Positions 23,847-32,464 of a stretch of 64,000 nucleotides of DNA are shown one piece after another (position 1 is the first letter of the stretch; every line of letters starts with the position of its first letter). Position numbers and translations under genes: made by a program. The DNA comes from RPQJ01 sp963706535 (GTDB taxonomy: Bacteria > Pseudomonadota > Gammaproteobacteria > Steroidobacterales > Steroidobacteraceae): NCBI GenBank assembly GCA_963706535.1, contig CAVPMU010000015.1, positions 1 through 64,000 on the forward strand, in the 5' to 3' direction. The notes beneath the pieces are model-generated. The model made no database searches and was not told the origin of the DNA. It was given only the letters and a program-made list of their open reading frames with translations.

Positions 23847-25388
23847 ATGAAACAGCTTTCGGGAATGGATGCCATGTTCCTCGCGATGGAGCACGGCAAC
23901 AACTACATGCACGTGGCTTCGCTGGCGATCTACGACCCGTCGACGGCGCCGGGCGGGGGCGTGCGGTTCAAGGACGTGCTGCGGCACTTCACCTCGCGCC
24001 TAGACCAGTTCCCGCAGTTCCGCCGTCGCCTCGTGCACGTCCCGCTGTCGCTCGACAGGCCGTACTGGATCGAGGACGCGACCATGGACGTCGAGTACCA
24101 CGTGCGGCACATCGCGCTGCCGCATCCGGGCGACTGGCGGCAGCTGTTCATCCAGGTGGCGCGCATCCACTCGCGGCCGCTCGACCGCACCAAGCCGCTG
24201 TGGGAGGCCTACGTGATCGAGGGCCTGCACAACGTGCAGGGCGTGCCGCCCGGCAGCTTCGCGCTCTACTCGAAGATGCACCACGCGATCGTGGACGGCG
24301 AGTCGGGCACGGAGATCATGCGTGCGCTGCTGTCACCGTCGCCGGATTCGGCCCTGGCCGAGACGGATGCATTGCCGACCCGCCACGCGGCCGATCGCGC
24401 ACCGACCTCTCTCGAGCTCTACTCGCGTGCGTTGATGCACAACGTGCAGAAGGTCCCGACGCTGGCGAAATTCTCGCTCAGCACCGCGAAACGCATCGCC
24501 ACGGTCGGCGCCAACGTCATCGGGACCGTGCGTGAATATGCCGACGAGACACAGCAGTCCGTGCTGCGGGTGCTCACGGGCGACCTCGGCGCGCTGCTGC
24601 CGAAGATGCCGCCCGAGACGCGCTTCACGGGCGACGTGTCGGCCCACCGCGTGGTCGAGGCCGTCGGCCTGCCGCTCGCAGACTTCAAGGTGATCCGCCA
24701 GCGGGTCGGCGAGGCGACGGTCAACGACCAGTTCCTGGCCATCGTGGGCGGCGCGGTGCGCGAGTACCTGAAGGGCAAGGGCGAGCTGCCGGACGAGTCG
24801 CTGATGGCGATGGTGCCGATCTCGCTGCGGGGCGAGGACAAGGGCGGCGACCAGGGCAACCAGGTCGGAGCGACCTTCGTCGCAATCCACTCGGACATCG
24901 AGGATCCCGTGGAACGCCTGCGCGCGATCCGCCGGAAGGCGACCACGTCCAAGCGCCTCACCGAGAAGCTCGGCAGGGAACTGGTGCGGGACCTGCTCGA
25001 CACGCTGCCGTTCGTCGTCTCCGACGCCCTGATCCGCAATTTCAAGGCGCCGAAGATCGGCATCACGGTGTCGAACGTGCGGGGCCCCGACATCCCGCTG
25101 TACCTGGCGGGCGCGCGTCTCGTGAACTACGCGCCCGTCAGCATCGCGGTCGACCACATGGCCCTCAACATCACGGGCTTCAGCTATGCCGGGACGATGT
25201 GGATCTGCGTCGTCTCCTGCCGCGAGATGATGCCGGACCCGTCGCACTTCGCCGACTGCCTGCGCAATGCCTTCGAGGAGCTCAAGACAGCCGCGGCCGC
25301 CCGCCCGGTTGCCCGCAAGAGCGTAGCCAAGAAGGCGGCTCGTGCGCCGGCGAAGCGCAGCCGCCGCAAGGTTGCCCCCGGGTCCTGA
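23847..25388 (+). CDS. wax ester synthase/diacylglycerol acyltransferase (WS/DGAT family)
   Basis: 513-aa acyltransferase that esterifies a fatty alcohol or diacylglycerol with acyl-CoA to make storage lipid. The family start MKQLSGMDAMFLAME and the catalytic HHAIVDG at 145-151 (HHxxxDG) are clear. PISLR near residue 320 and ISNVRGP-like VSNVRGPDIPLYLAGA in the C-terminal half are further family motifs. The last 35 residues form a Lys/Arg/Ala-rich tail (KKAARAPAKRSRR), possibly for membrane or polyanion contact. The gene stands alone after ada. The family is known in Acinetobacter, Marinobacter and many oil-associated gammaproteobacteria and actinobacteria. Confidence 0.93.
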   Translation: MKQLSGMDAMFLAMEHGNNYMHVASLAIYDPSTAPGGGVRFKDVLRHFTSRLDQFPQFRRRLVHVPLSLDRPYWIEDATMDVEYHVRHIALPHPGDWRQLFIQVARIHSRPLDRTKPLWEAYVIEGLHNVQGVPPGSFALYSKMHHAIVDGESGTEIMRALLSPSPDSALAETDALPTRHAADRAPTSLELYSRALMHNVQKVPTLAKFSLSTAKRIATVGANVIGTVREYADETQQSVLRVLTGDLGALLPKMPPETRFTGDVSAHRVVEAVGLPLADFKVIRQRVGEATVNDQFLAIVGGAVREYLKGKGELPDESLMAMVPISLRGEDKGGDQGNQVGATFVAIHSDIEDPVERLRAIRRKATTSKRLTEKLGRELVRDLLDTLPFVVSDALIRNFKAPKIGITVSNVRGPDIPLYLAGARLVNYAPVSIAVDHMALNITGFSYAGTMWICVVSCREMMPDPSHFADCLRNAFEELKTAAAARPVARKSVAKKAARAPAKRSRRKVAPGS

Positions 25389-25392
25389 GTAC

Positions 25393-25770
25393 GTGGCGCG
25401 CACGGCCGACCGCATGCCGGCCCGTCTGTGCGAGGCCCTCGAGGTGCTGTTCGGCGACCGGGTGGGTGACGTCGAAATCGTCGAGCACTCCTGGTATGCG
25501 CGGCTGCACCGGGGCGCGCGGGCCACGACGCGCCACAATCGCATCCTGCTGCCGGGGTCCGCCGAGGTTCTCTTCGCCGACCGCGCCCTGCTGCTGCACG
25601 AGTACTTCCACGTGCTGCGCCAGTGGAATAGCGGGCGCATGACCCGCCTGGGCTACCTGGCGGAGTGGCTGCGGCGCGGCTACTGGCGCAACCGCTACGA
25701 GCACCAGGCGCGCCGCTTCGTCAACCTGCGCCTCGCGGCCTTCGAGGAACTGCTGCGCGGGAGGGACTGA
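25393..25770 (+). CDS. small HExxH protein, possible zinc peptidase-like (DUF4157-like)
   Basis: About 125 aa from GTG 25393, or about 118 from ATG 25414; the start is uncertain. LLLHEYFHVLRQW contains an HExxH zinc motif, and YEHQARRF further on could supply the third ligand, an arrangement resembling the DUF4157 (eCIS core) metallopeptidase-like domain. It is very rich in Arg and has no signal peptide. It lies five bases after the WS/DGAT stop and 56 bases before mnmG, so it is probably transcribed with the acyltransferase gene. There are no contractile-injection genes nearby. Substrate unknown. Confidence 0.65.
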   Translation: MARTADRMPARLCEALEVLFGDRVGDVEIVEHSWYARLHRGARATTRHNRILLPGSAEVLFADRALLLHEYFHVLRQWNSGRMTRLGYLAEWLRRGYWRNRYEHQARRFVNLRLAAFEELLRGRD

Positions 25771-25826
25771 CGCGGCGGCCGGGCCCGGGGCCCATGCCGC
25801 TACAATGCGCGCGGGGAATCGACACC

Positions 25827-27704
25827 ATGGCCCAGCTCGACACCTATGACGTCATCGTGGTCGGCGGCGGACACGCCGGCACGGAGGCTGCGCTCGCCGC
25901 GGCGCGGATGGGTTGTCGCACGCTGCTGGTGACGCAGAGCATCGAGTCGCTCGGGCAGATGAGCTGCAATCCGGCGATTGGCGGCATCGGCAAGGGCCAC
26001 CTCGTCAAGGAGATCGACGCGCTCGGTGGCGCGATGGCGCGGGCCGCCGACCGTGCCGGCATCCAGTTCCGCACGCTGAACGCGAGCAAGGGTCCGGCCG
26101 TGCGGGCGACGCGCGTCCAGGCCGACCGCCAGCTCTACAAGTGCGCGATCCGCAGCCTGCTCGAGAACCAGCCGAACCTCACCCTGTTCCAGCAGGAAGT
26201 CGCGGACCTGCGCCTCGCCGGCGGCCGGATCGCGGGCGTCGTGACGCAGGTGGGCCTCGGGTTCGCCGCACGCGCCGTCGTGCTCACCGTGGGGACGTTC
26301 CTCGGCGGCCGCATCCACGTGGGCCTCGACCAGTACGCCGGCGGCCGCGCGGGCGACCCGCCGTCGAACCGGCTCGCCGAGATGCTCCGTGCGCTGCCGT
26401 TCCGTGTCGGGCGGCTCAAGACCGGCACGCCGCCGCGCATCGACGGGCGCAGCATCGACTACGAGGGCCTCGTGGTGCAGCACGGCGACGAGCCCGTGCC
26501 GGTGTTCTCGTACCTCGGCGCGAGGTCAGAGCATCCACGGCAGGTGCCGTGCCACATCACGGCGACGAACGAGCGCACCCACGCGCTGATCCGTGCCGCG
26601 ACCGATCGCTCGCCGATGTTCACCGGCGTGATCGAGGGCGTAGGTCCCCGCTACTGCCCGTCGGTGGAAGACAAGGTGGTGCGCTTCGCCGACAAGGGTT
26701 CGCACCAGGTCTTCATCGAGCCCGAGGGCCTGGCCACGCACGAGGTCTACCCGAACGGCATCTCGACCAGTCTCCCCTTCGACGTGCAGCAGCAGTTCGT
26801 GCGCAGCATCCGCGGCTTCGAGCGCGCGCACATCACGCGCCCCGGCTACGCGATCGAGTACGACTTCTTCGATCCACGCGACCTGGCGCCGACGCTCGAG
26901 ACGAAGCACGTGCCGGGACTCTATTTCGCGGGCCAGATCAACGGCACGACCGGATACGAGGAGGCCGCGGCGCAAGGCATCCTCGCGGGCACCAACGCGG
27001 CGCTCGCCGTGCGAGGTCGCGAGCCCTGGTGGCCGCGGCGCAGCGAGGCCTACATCGGCGTGCTGGTGGACGACCTGATCACGCGCGGGGCGCCCGAGCC
27101 CTACCGCATGTTCACGAGTCGCGCGGAATACCGCCTGACGCTGCGCGAGGACAATGCCGACCTGCGCCTGACGCCGGTCGGGCGCGAGCTCGGCCTGGTG
27201 GACGACGAGCGCTGGCGATTCTTCGAGCGCAAGCGCGAGGCGGTGGACGCGGAGCTTGCACGGCTGCGCTCGGTCTTCGTGCGCTCGCACGAGCAGCGTG
27301 CCTTCGAGCTGCTGCGGCGGCCGGAGATCTCCTACGCGAATGTCATCGAGATGGCCGGCGCGGGCGAGGGCGAGTGGCGCGACGACGAGCGCCTCGCGCT
27401 GCAGGTCCCGTTGCAGGTCGACGTGCAGGCGAAGTACTCGGGCTACATCGAGCGCCAGCACGAGGAAATCGAGCGGCAGCGCCGCAACGAGGATGCCGTG
27501 CTGCCGGACGACCTCGACTACGCGGAAGTGCGCGGACTCTCGAACGAGGTCCGGCAACGCCTCGCGCAGCATCGCCCGGCGACGCTCGGACTCGCGGCGC
27601 GCATCCCGGGCATCACGCCGGCCGCCGTGTCGCTGTTGCTGATCCACCTGAAGCGTCGCAGCGCTGCCGGCACGCAGCCGGCGCCCGTTGCGCGGGGAGC
27701 CTGA
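25827..27704 (+). CDS. mnmG: tRNA uridine-5-carboxymethylaminomethyl synthesis enzyme MnmG (GidA)
   Basis: 625-aa FAD enzyme that with MnmE modifies the wobble uridine (U34) of certain tRNAs, using methylenetetrahydrofolate and glycine or ammonium. The N-terminus is the dinucleotide-binding fold (VIVVGGGHAGTEAALAAARM), followed by CNPAIGGIGKGHLVKEIDALGG and NGTTGYEEAAAQGILAGTNAA, all diagnostic. Length is normal (E. coli 629 aa). ATG 25827 fits the family start; the in-frame upstream ATGs fall inside the preceding gene. A TACAAT -10 candidate is at 25801-25806. The usual neighbour rsmG is 23 kb away. Confidence 0.97.
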   Translation: MAQLDTYDVIVVGGGHAGTEAALAAARMGCRTLLVTQSIESLGQMSCNPAIGGIGKGHLVKEIDALGGAMARAADRAGIQFRTLNASKGPAVRATRVQADRQLYKCAIRSLLENQPNLTLFQQEVADLRLAGGRIAGVVTQVGLGFAARAVVLTVGTFLGGRIHVGLDQYAGGRAGDPPSNRLAEMLRALPFRVGRLKTGTPPRIDGRSIDYEGLVVQHGDEPVPVFSYLGARSEHPRQVPCHITATNERTHALIRAATDRSPMFTGVIEGVGPRYCPSVEDKVVRFADKGSHQVFIEPEGLATHEVYPNGISTSLPFDVQQQFVRSIRGFERAHITRPGYAIEYDFFDPRDLAPTLETKHVPGLYFAGQINGTTGYEEAAAQGILAGTNAALAVRGREPWWPRRSEAYIGVLVDDLITRGAPEPYRMFTSRAEYRLTLREDNADLRLTPVGRELGLVDDERWRFFERKREAVDAELARLRSVFVRSHEQRAFELLRRPEISYANVIEMAGAGEGEWRDDERLALQVPLQVDVQAKYSGYIERQHEEIERQRRNEDAVLPDDLDYAEVRGLSNEVRQRLAQHRPATLGLAARIPGITPAAVSLLLIHLKRRSAAGTQPAPVARGA

Positions 27705-27711
27705 ACGAGTG

Positions 27712-29364
27712 ATGGGATCCGGCTGGACGATGCCGCGCTGGCGCGGCGCATTGACGGCGCCCTTGCTGTGCGCGCTCGCGGCCTGCGGCGGCGGCAAGCC
27801 GCAGCCCGGGCAGGTCGCCGGCGCGCCGGTGGCCGGGGTTGCCGCCGCGACCCTGAACCGCGGCAACGGGCCCGAGCCCGACTCGCTGGATCCGCAGCGC
27901 GCGCGCACGGAAGCCGCGTTCAACATCCTGCGCGACCTCTTCGAGGGCCTGACCGCAGTCGGCCCGGACGGCGATGCGGTCCCGGCCGCCGCCGAGTCGT
28001 GGACGATCTCGGCCGACGGTCTCGAATACACGTTTCGCCTGCGGGAGGGACTGCGCTGGTCGAACGGCGATCCCGTGACCGCCGCCGACTACGTGACCGG
28101 CATGCGGCGATTGGTCGATCCCGCCACGGCCTCGCCGTACGCACAGGTGCTCGAGCCGGTCGTGAATGCGTCGGCCATCACTCGTGGCGAGAAGCCCGCG
28201 GAGGAGCTTGGAGTCGCGGCGATCGACGATCGCACGCTCGTGATCCGGGTCCGCAACCCGACTCCCTACCTGCTCGGCCTGCTCGCCCACCCGAGCACCT
28301 CGCCCGCACACGCCGCCTCGCTCGCCGAGCATGGTACGGAGTTTGCGAAGCCGGGCCGCCTGGTCTCGAACGGAGCGTTCGTGCTCGAGGACTGGGTCGT
28401 GGGCTCGCACCTCGCCGTCAAGCGCAACCGCAGCTACTGGAGTGACGCGACGACGCGGCTCGAGCGCGTGCGCTTCGTGCACCACGCCGATCCGAGCACG
28501 GAGTTCCGCCAGTATCGAGCCGGCGAGCTCGACCTGACCTACGTGGTTCCGGGCCAGCAGTTCGGCTGGATCAAGCAGAACCTCGCGGCCGAGATGCACG
28601 TGGCGCCCCAGCTCAGCGTCTACTACTACGGCTACAACCTGACCCGCCCGCCGTTCAAGGACCAGCCGGGCCTGCGCCGCGCGCTCTCGATGGTGATCGA
28701 CCGCGACAAGCTCACGAGCGCGGTCACCGGGGTGGGCGAGGCGCCGGCGTGGGGCTGGGTGCCGCGCGGCGTCGCGAACTACACGCCGCAGCAATTCGAC
28801 TATGCCTCGCGGCCGCATGCCGAACGCGTCGCCGAGGCGCGGGAGCTGTATCGCGCGGCGGGGTATTCGGCGGAGCGTCCGCTCCAGGTCGAGATCCGCT
28901 ACAACACCGGCGAGGTGCACAACCGCCTCGCGGTGGCGATCGCCGCGATGTGGAAGGACGCCCTCGGGGTCGAGACCACGCTCTATGCCGAGGAATTCCG
29001 CGCCCTGCTGCAGACCATCCAGGCGCGCACCGAGACCCAGGTGTTCCGCTCCAGCTGGATCGGCGACTTCAACGACGCGTACTCGTTCGCCCAGCTGCTG
29101 CAGTCCGACTTCGGGATCAACCTGACCGGCTACTCGAACCCCCGCTACGACGACCTTCTGGCCGAGGCCACCCGCCAGGCGGATCCGGCCAGGCGTCGCG
29201 CGCTGCTCGAGGAGGCCGAGCGGGTGATGCTCGCGGACCACCCGCTGCTGCCGATCTATTTCTACGTCAACAAGCACCTCGTGAAGCCGTACGTCCGGGG
29301 CTGGACGGACAACATCATGAACGTGCAGTACAGCAAGGACCTGTGGCTGGAGCGGGGTGCCTGA
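27712..29364 (+). CDS. oligopeptide ABC transporter substrate-binding lipoprotein (SBP_bac_5)
   Basis: 550-aa periplasmic binding protein of the OppA/DppA family. The N-terminus is a lipoprotein signal (LLCALAAC, Cys near residue 24) followed by a Gly/Pro/Ala linker. Family marks are GPEPDSLDPQRARTEAAFNI, DLFEGLTAVGPDGDAVPAAA and LREGLRWSNGDPVTAADYV. It starts seven bases after the mnmG stop, so it may be co-transcribed with it. No permease or ATPase genes follow, so it is an orphan that must share a transporter encoded elsewhere or act as a sensor or peptide scavenger. Confidence 0.92.
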   Translation: MGSGWTMPRWRGALTAPLLCALAACGGGKPQPGQVAGAPVAGVAAATLNRGNGPEPDSLDPQRARTEAAFNILRDLFEGLTAVGPDGDAVPAAAESWTISADGLEYTFRLREGLRWSNGDPVTAADYVTGMRRLVDPATASPYAQVLEPVVNASAITRGEKPAEELGVAAIDDRTLVIRVRNPTPYLLGLLAHPSTSPAHAASLAEHGTEFAKPGRLVSNGAFVLEDWVVGSHLAVKRNRSYWSDATTRLERVRFVHHADPSTEFRQYRAGELDLTYVVPGQQFGWIKQNLAAEMHVAPQLSVYYYGYNLTRPPFKDQPGLRRALSMVIDRDKLTSAVTGVGEAPAWGWVPRGVANYTPQQFDYASRPHAERVAEARELYRAAGYSAERPLQVEIRYNTGEVHNRLAVAIAAMWKDALGVETTLYAEEFRALLQTIQARTETQVFRSSWIGDFNDAYSFAQLLQSDFGINLTGYSNPRYDDLLAEATRQADPARRRALLEEAERVMLADHPLLPIYFYVNKHLVKPYVRGWTDNIMNVQYSKDLWLERGA

Positions 29365-29461
29365 GCGATCGGTCACAGTTCGGCTTTGACAGAAGGCCGG
29401 GGAGTTGAGTCGCAGGGGCCCGGCTTGTCACCATGGCGACCTCGAGGAATTCGACACGACT

Positions 29462-29749
29462 ATGGCCTGGTTCGCCCTCTTCGCCGCGACGGTATTCGGA
29501 CTGTGGTTCTGGCGCGAGTACCGCGTCCAGCAGCAGGACCTGCAGAGTGCTTCCTCGCCGCAACGGGCGGGGCAGCGTTACATCGGGCAGGTGCTGACCC
29601 TGACCGACGGGATCCGCGAAGGCACCGGCCAGATGAAGCTGGGCCATCGTCGCTGGCACCTGCGCGGGCCGAACGTGCCGGCCGGGACCCGGGTGCGGGT
29701 GACCGGCGTCGACGGCAGCGTCCTGATCGTCGACCGCCTGCCCGGCTGA
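29462..29749 (+). CDS. small membrane protein with NfeD-like C-terminal domain
   Basis: 95-aa protein. Residues 1-17 (MAWFALFAATVFGLWFW) form a transmembrane helix. After a Gln-rich stretch, residues about 40-95 (YIGQVLTLTDGIREGTGQMK, VPAGTRVRVTGVDGSVLIV) resemble the NfeD OB-fold domain. It lacks the multi-helix N-terminal part of full NfeD and has no stomatin/SPFH partner nearby. Start ATG 29462 places the helix at the N-terminus; no strong ribosome site is visible. It is convergent with the SIMPL gene, separated by ten bases. Confidence 0.7.
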   Translation: MAWFALFAATVFGLWFWREYRVQQQDLQSASSPQRAGQRYIGQVLTLTDGIREGTGQMKLGHRRWHLRGPNVPAGTRVRVTGVDGSVLIVDRLPG

Positions 29750-29759
29750 GCCCGACAGC

Positions 29760-30482
29760 TTACGGCCCGACCACCAGGTCGTACTCGGCCGATACGCTGG
29801 CAGTGAACTTCATGTCGCCGGGCTGGTAGCCCGCTTCGGGCGCCGCTGCTGCGTCCGCCATCATCATCCGCGACTTGTAGATCGGTATCACCGGACCCGA
29901 GGCCGACGCGTTCAGTACGCGCACCGCGCCGAGCTTCACGCCAGCCGCCTGGGCCAGGGTCCCCGCATTCTGGCGAGCGTCGTGCACGGCCTTGGTCATC
30001 GCCTCGCGCTCGAGGTCCTTGCGCTTGCTCGAGTCGAGCATGGGGTCGTTCACCTGGTTCACGCCCGCGTCCACGGCGCGCTCGAGCAGGGGGCCGAGCT
30101 GCTCGAGGTCCCTGAGCTCGACCTGCACCTGGCGGCTCACCATGTAGCCGAGCAGGACGCGCTTGCGGTCCTTCTCGTTCCAGCTGTACTCGGGCTGTAC
30201 CTGCACCCGGGTCGAGTTGACGTGCTTCGGGTCGATCTTGAGCGACCGGGTCAGCGCGAGCACGCGCTCCACGGTGGCGGCGACCTCGGCGCGGGCCTCG
30301 GCCATGGTCGGCTTGCGGGACTCGACGCCGAGCGTGACGTAGGCGAGATCGGGCTCCGCGGAGACTTCCCCCTGGCCGGTGACGTAGGCGGTCCGGGGAC
30401 GGGCCTCCTCGCCGAGAGCTGCGCCCAGCGGCAGTGCGACGATGGCCAGCAGGCCGGCGAGTAACAAGCTGCGGATCGTCAT
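29760..30482 (-). CDS. SIMPL-domain (DUF541) exported protein
   Basis: 240-aa protein with a clear signal peptide (SLLLAGLLAIVALPLGAALG) and the SIMPL/DUF541 domain over the rest (TAYVTGQGEVSAEPDLAYVT, ALTRSLKIDPKHVNSTRVQV, AGTLAQAAGVKLGAVRVLNA). Family members are periplasmic or surface proteins (E. coli YggE, implicated in oxidative stress); their biochemistry is poorly known. It is transcribed opposite to its neighbours, divergent from the cytochrome gene across 159 bases. Confidence 0.9.
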   Translation of the reverse strand: MTIRSLLLAGLLAIVALPLGAALGEEARPRTAYVTGQGEVSAEPDLAYVTLGVESRKPTMAEARAEVAATVERVLALTRSLKIDPKHVNSTRVQVQPEYSWNEKDRKRVLLGYMVSRQVQVELRDLEQLGPLLERAVDAGVNQVNDPMLDSSKRKDLEREAMTKAVHDARQNAGTLAQAAGVKLGAVRVLNASASGPVIPIYKSRMMMADAAAAPEAGYQPGDMKFTASVSAEYDLVVGP

Positions 30483-30641
30483 CTTCGGCTCCTTCGATGA
30501 TTGGGGCGTCGTCCGGCCCGCAGTCTATGACAGCGCCGGGGGTCGTTTCGTGCCCGCGGCACATTCGACTCGCCGCAGGGTTTTGATTAACATACCGCCC
30601 CTTCGGCCCGGGGGAGGCCGTCGTTCCGCACGGAGTTCTAT

Positions 30642-31271
30642 ATGACCTCGAGATCGGCCTGGCTCGCTGCGAGCCTGACCATCGCGATGCTCGGCACGCC
30701 GGGGCTGGCCATGGCCGGCGACGCGGCGCGCGGCGCAAAACTGGCTTACACCTGTCACGGTTGCCACGGCATCCCGAACTACAAGAACGCCTACCCCGTC
30801 TACAGCGTGCCCAGGCTCGGCGGGCAGCACGCGGCCTACCTCGTCGTGGCCCTCAAGGCCTACGCGAGCCAGGAACGCGCGCACCCCACCATGCATGCGC
30901 ATGCCGCCACGATGTCCGAGCAGGACATGCAGGACATCGCCGCCAGCCTCGCGGGCCAGGAACTCAAGCCCACCGGGCGCGCGGTCGGCTCGGCTCCCAA
31001 GGCCAGCCAGACCTGCGTGGCCTGCCACGGCGTCGATGGCATCGGCATCCTGCCCGAGTACCCCAACCTGAGCGGGCAGAAGGCCGACTACCTCGAGAAT
31101 TCCCTCAAGGGCTACCGCAGCGGCCAGCGCAAGAACGCGGTGATGGGCGGCATGGCAGCCGCCCTGAGCGACCAGGACATCAAGGAGCTGGCTGCCTACT
31201 ATTCCAGCCAGCGTCCGGCCCTGTGCTCGACCGATGAGGTCCGCAAGGGCGGGAAGTGCAAGGGACTCTGA
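30642..31271 (+). CDS. diheme cytochrome c (c4-type)
   Basis: 209-aa exported electron carrier. The signal peptide (residues 1-22, ending AMAGDA) is followed by two class I cytochrome c domains. Heme-binding motifs are CHGCH at 38-42 and CVACH at 125-129, with candidate axial Met residues in HPTMHAHA and KNAVMGGMA. Two similar halves of about 95 residues identify the c4 type, which passes electrons to terminal oxidases or other periplasmic acceptors. It stands alone, with a strong terminator just downstream. Confidence 0.93.
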   Translation: MTSRSAWLAASLTIAMLGTPGLAMAGDAARGAKLAYTCHGCHGIPNYKNAYPVYSVPRLGGQHAAYLVVALKAYASQERAHPTMHAHAATMSEQDMQDIAASLAGQELKPTGRAVGSAPKASQTCVACHGVDGIGILPEYPNLSGQKADYLENSLKGYRSGQRKNAVMGGMAAALSDQDIKELAAYYSSQRPALCSTDEVRKGGKCKGL

Positions 31272-31295
31272 CCCGAGCGCATGAGCACATGACGG

Positions 31296-31327
31296 GAAGG
31301 CCGGGCTCGCCCCGGCCTTCTTGTTTT
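31296..31327 (+). terminator. rho-independent terminator after cytochrome c
   Basis: A 10-bp perfect stem (GAAGGCCGGG, 31296-31305, with its complement at 31311-31320), a five-base loop and the tract TTGTTTT. It lies 24 bases after the cytochrome stop. Confidence 0.85.
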
Positions 31328-31358
31328 CGCGGGCCGCACACCGCACCCTAGGCGGCCC

Positions 31359-32330
31359 ATGATGACCGTTCCATCCACCCGCCCGGCCGGGACGACGCTC
31401 GCGCAGTCGCTGGGCAACGGCGTCTACCTGATCGATACGCTCTACCTGCGTCCCGGGCTCGCCGCGAGCCACCTCGTGGTTGACGACGGCCATGCCGCGT
31501 TCGTCGACACCGGTGCGAGTCCCGCGGCGCCGCGCCTGCTCGCCGCGCTCGACGAGCTCGGCATCGCCCGCGAGCAGGTGGACTACCTGTTCCTGACCCA
31601 CGTGCACCTCGACCACGCGGGCGGCGCAGGCCAGTTGATGCAGGCGCTGCCAAATGCCAGGGCCGTGCTGCATCCGCGCGGCGCGCCACACCTCATCGAC
31701 CCCACGAAGTTGATCGCGGGCTCCATCGAGGTCTACGGCAAGGCGCTCTACGAGCAGCTCTACGGCGAGATCCTGCCGATTGCGGCCGGACGGGTGATCG
31801 TCACGGAGGACGGGCAACGCCTCCGGCTCGGCAAGCGCAGCTTCGAGTTCTTCGATGCCCCGGGACACGCCCGGCACCACCATTGCCCCGTCGACCTCGA
31901 TCACCGCGAGGTCTACAGCGGCGACAACTTCGGCATCTGCTACCGCGATTTCGACACCGCGGCCGGCCCCTTCATGCTCCCGACCACGACACCGGTGCAG
32001 TTCGACCCGGACGCGCTGCACGCCACCATCGACCGACTCATGTCCTACGCGCCGGCACGCGTGTTCCAGACCCATTTCGGGCCGGTCACCGACCTCGAGC
32101 GCCTGTCGCGCGACCTGCACGCCGCGCTCGTCGAGCTCGTGCGAATCGCCCGCCTGCACGCCGCGGCGCCTGATCGCCGCGCACGCATCGAGGCGGACAT
32201 GTTCAATTATTTCAGCGATCGCCTCGACCAGCACGGTTACGCCGGCGACCTCGCCGAACGCCACCGTCTGATCGACGACGACGTTCGCCTGAATACCGCC
32301 GGCCTGGAGGTGTGGTTGAACCGAGCTTGA
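31359..32330 (+). CDS. MBL-fold metallo-hydrolase
   Basis: 323-aa metallo-beta-lactamase-fold enzyme, cytoplasmic. The zinc motif is HVHLDHAGG at about residues 81-89 (HxHxDH). Further ligands are probably in APGHARHHH (about 167-175) and SGDNFG (about 187). The first residues could start at ATG 31359 or 31362. The substrate cannot be read from sequence; thioester, lactone or phosphodiester hydrolases share this fold. It is followed by a large repeat hairpin. Confidence 0.88.
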   Translation: MMTVPSTRPAGTTLAQSLGNGVYLIDTLYLRPGLAASHLVVDDGHAAFVDTGASPAAPRLLAALDELGIAREQVDYLFLTHVHLDHAGGAGQLMQALPNARAVLHPRGAPHLIDPTKLIAGSIEVYGKALYEQLYGEILPIAAGRVIVTEDGQRLRLGKRSFEFFDAPGHARHHHCPVDLDHREVYSGDNFGICYRDFDTAAGPFMLPTTTPVQFDPDALHATIDRLMSYAPARVFQTHFGPVTDLERLSRDLHAALVELVRIARLHAAAPDRRARIEADMFNYFSDRLDQHGYAGDLAERHRLIDDDVRLNTAGLEVWLNRA

Positions 32331-32334
32331 AGAA

Positions 32335-32425
32335 GGCTGTGGGCTGTAGGCTGTGGGCTGTGGGTCAGAAGAGGAACGCCCTTCCGACCCACAGCCCACA
32401 GCCCACAGCCTACAGCCCACAGCCC
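32335..32425. repeat. intergenic hairpin of GGCTGTG/GGCTGTA repeats
   Basis: The left arm (32335-32366) is made of tandem GGCTGTG and GGCTGTA units. The right arm (32386-32425) is the inverted complement, with one more unit. A stem of roughly 30 bp with a 19-base loop is possible. A run of related short tandem units (CCCTATT, ACTAGTCAC) continues to 32462, just before the next start. Confidence 0.85.
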
Positions 32426-32464
32426 TCCTACTAACCCCTATCCCCTATTCACTAGTCACTTCCC

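Noticed and set aside
25771..25826. Replication origin next to mnmG
   Set aside because: Some gammaproteobacteria have oriC near mnmG, but no TTATCCACA-type DnaA boxes or AT-rich unwinding region occur here or elsewhere in the window.
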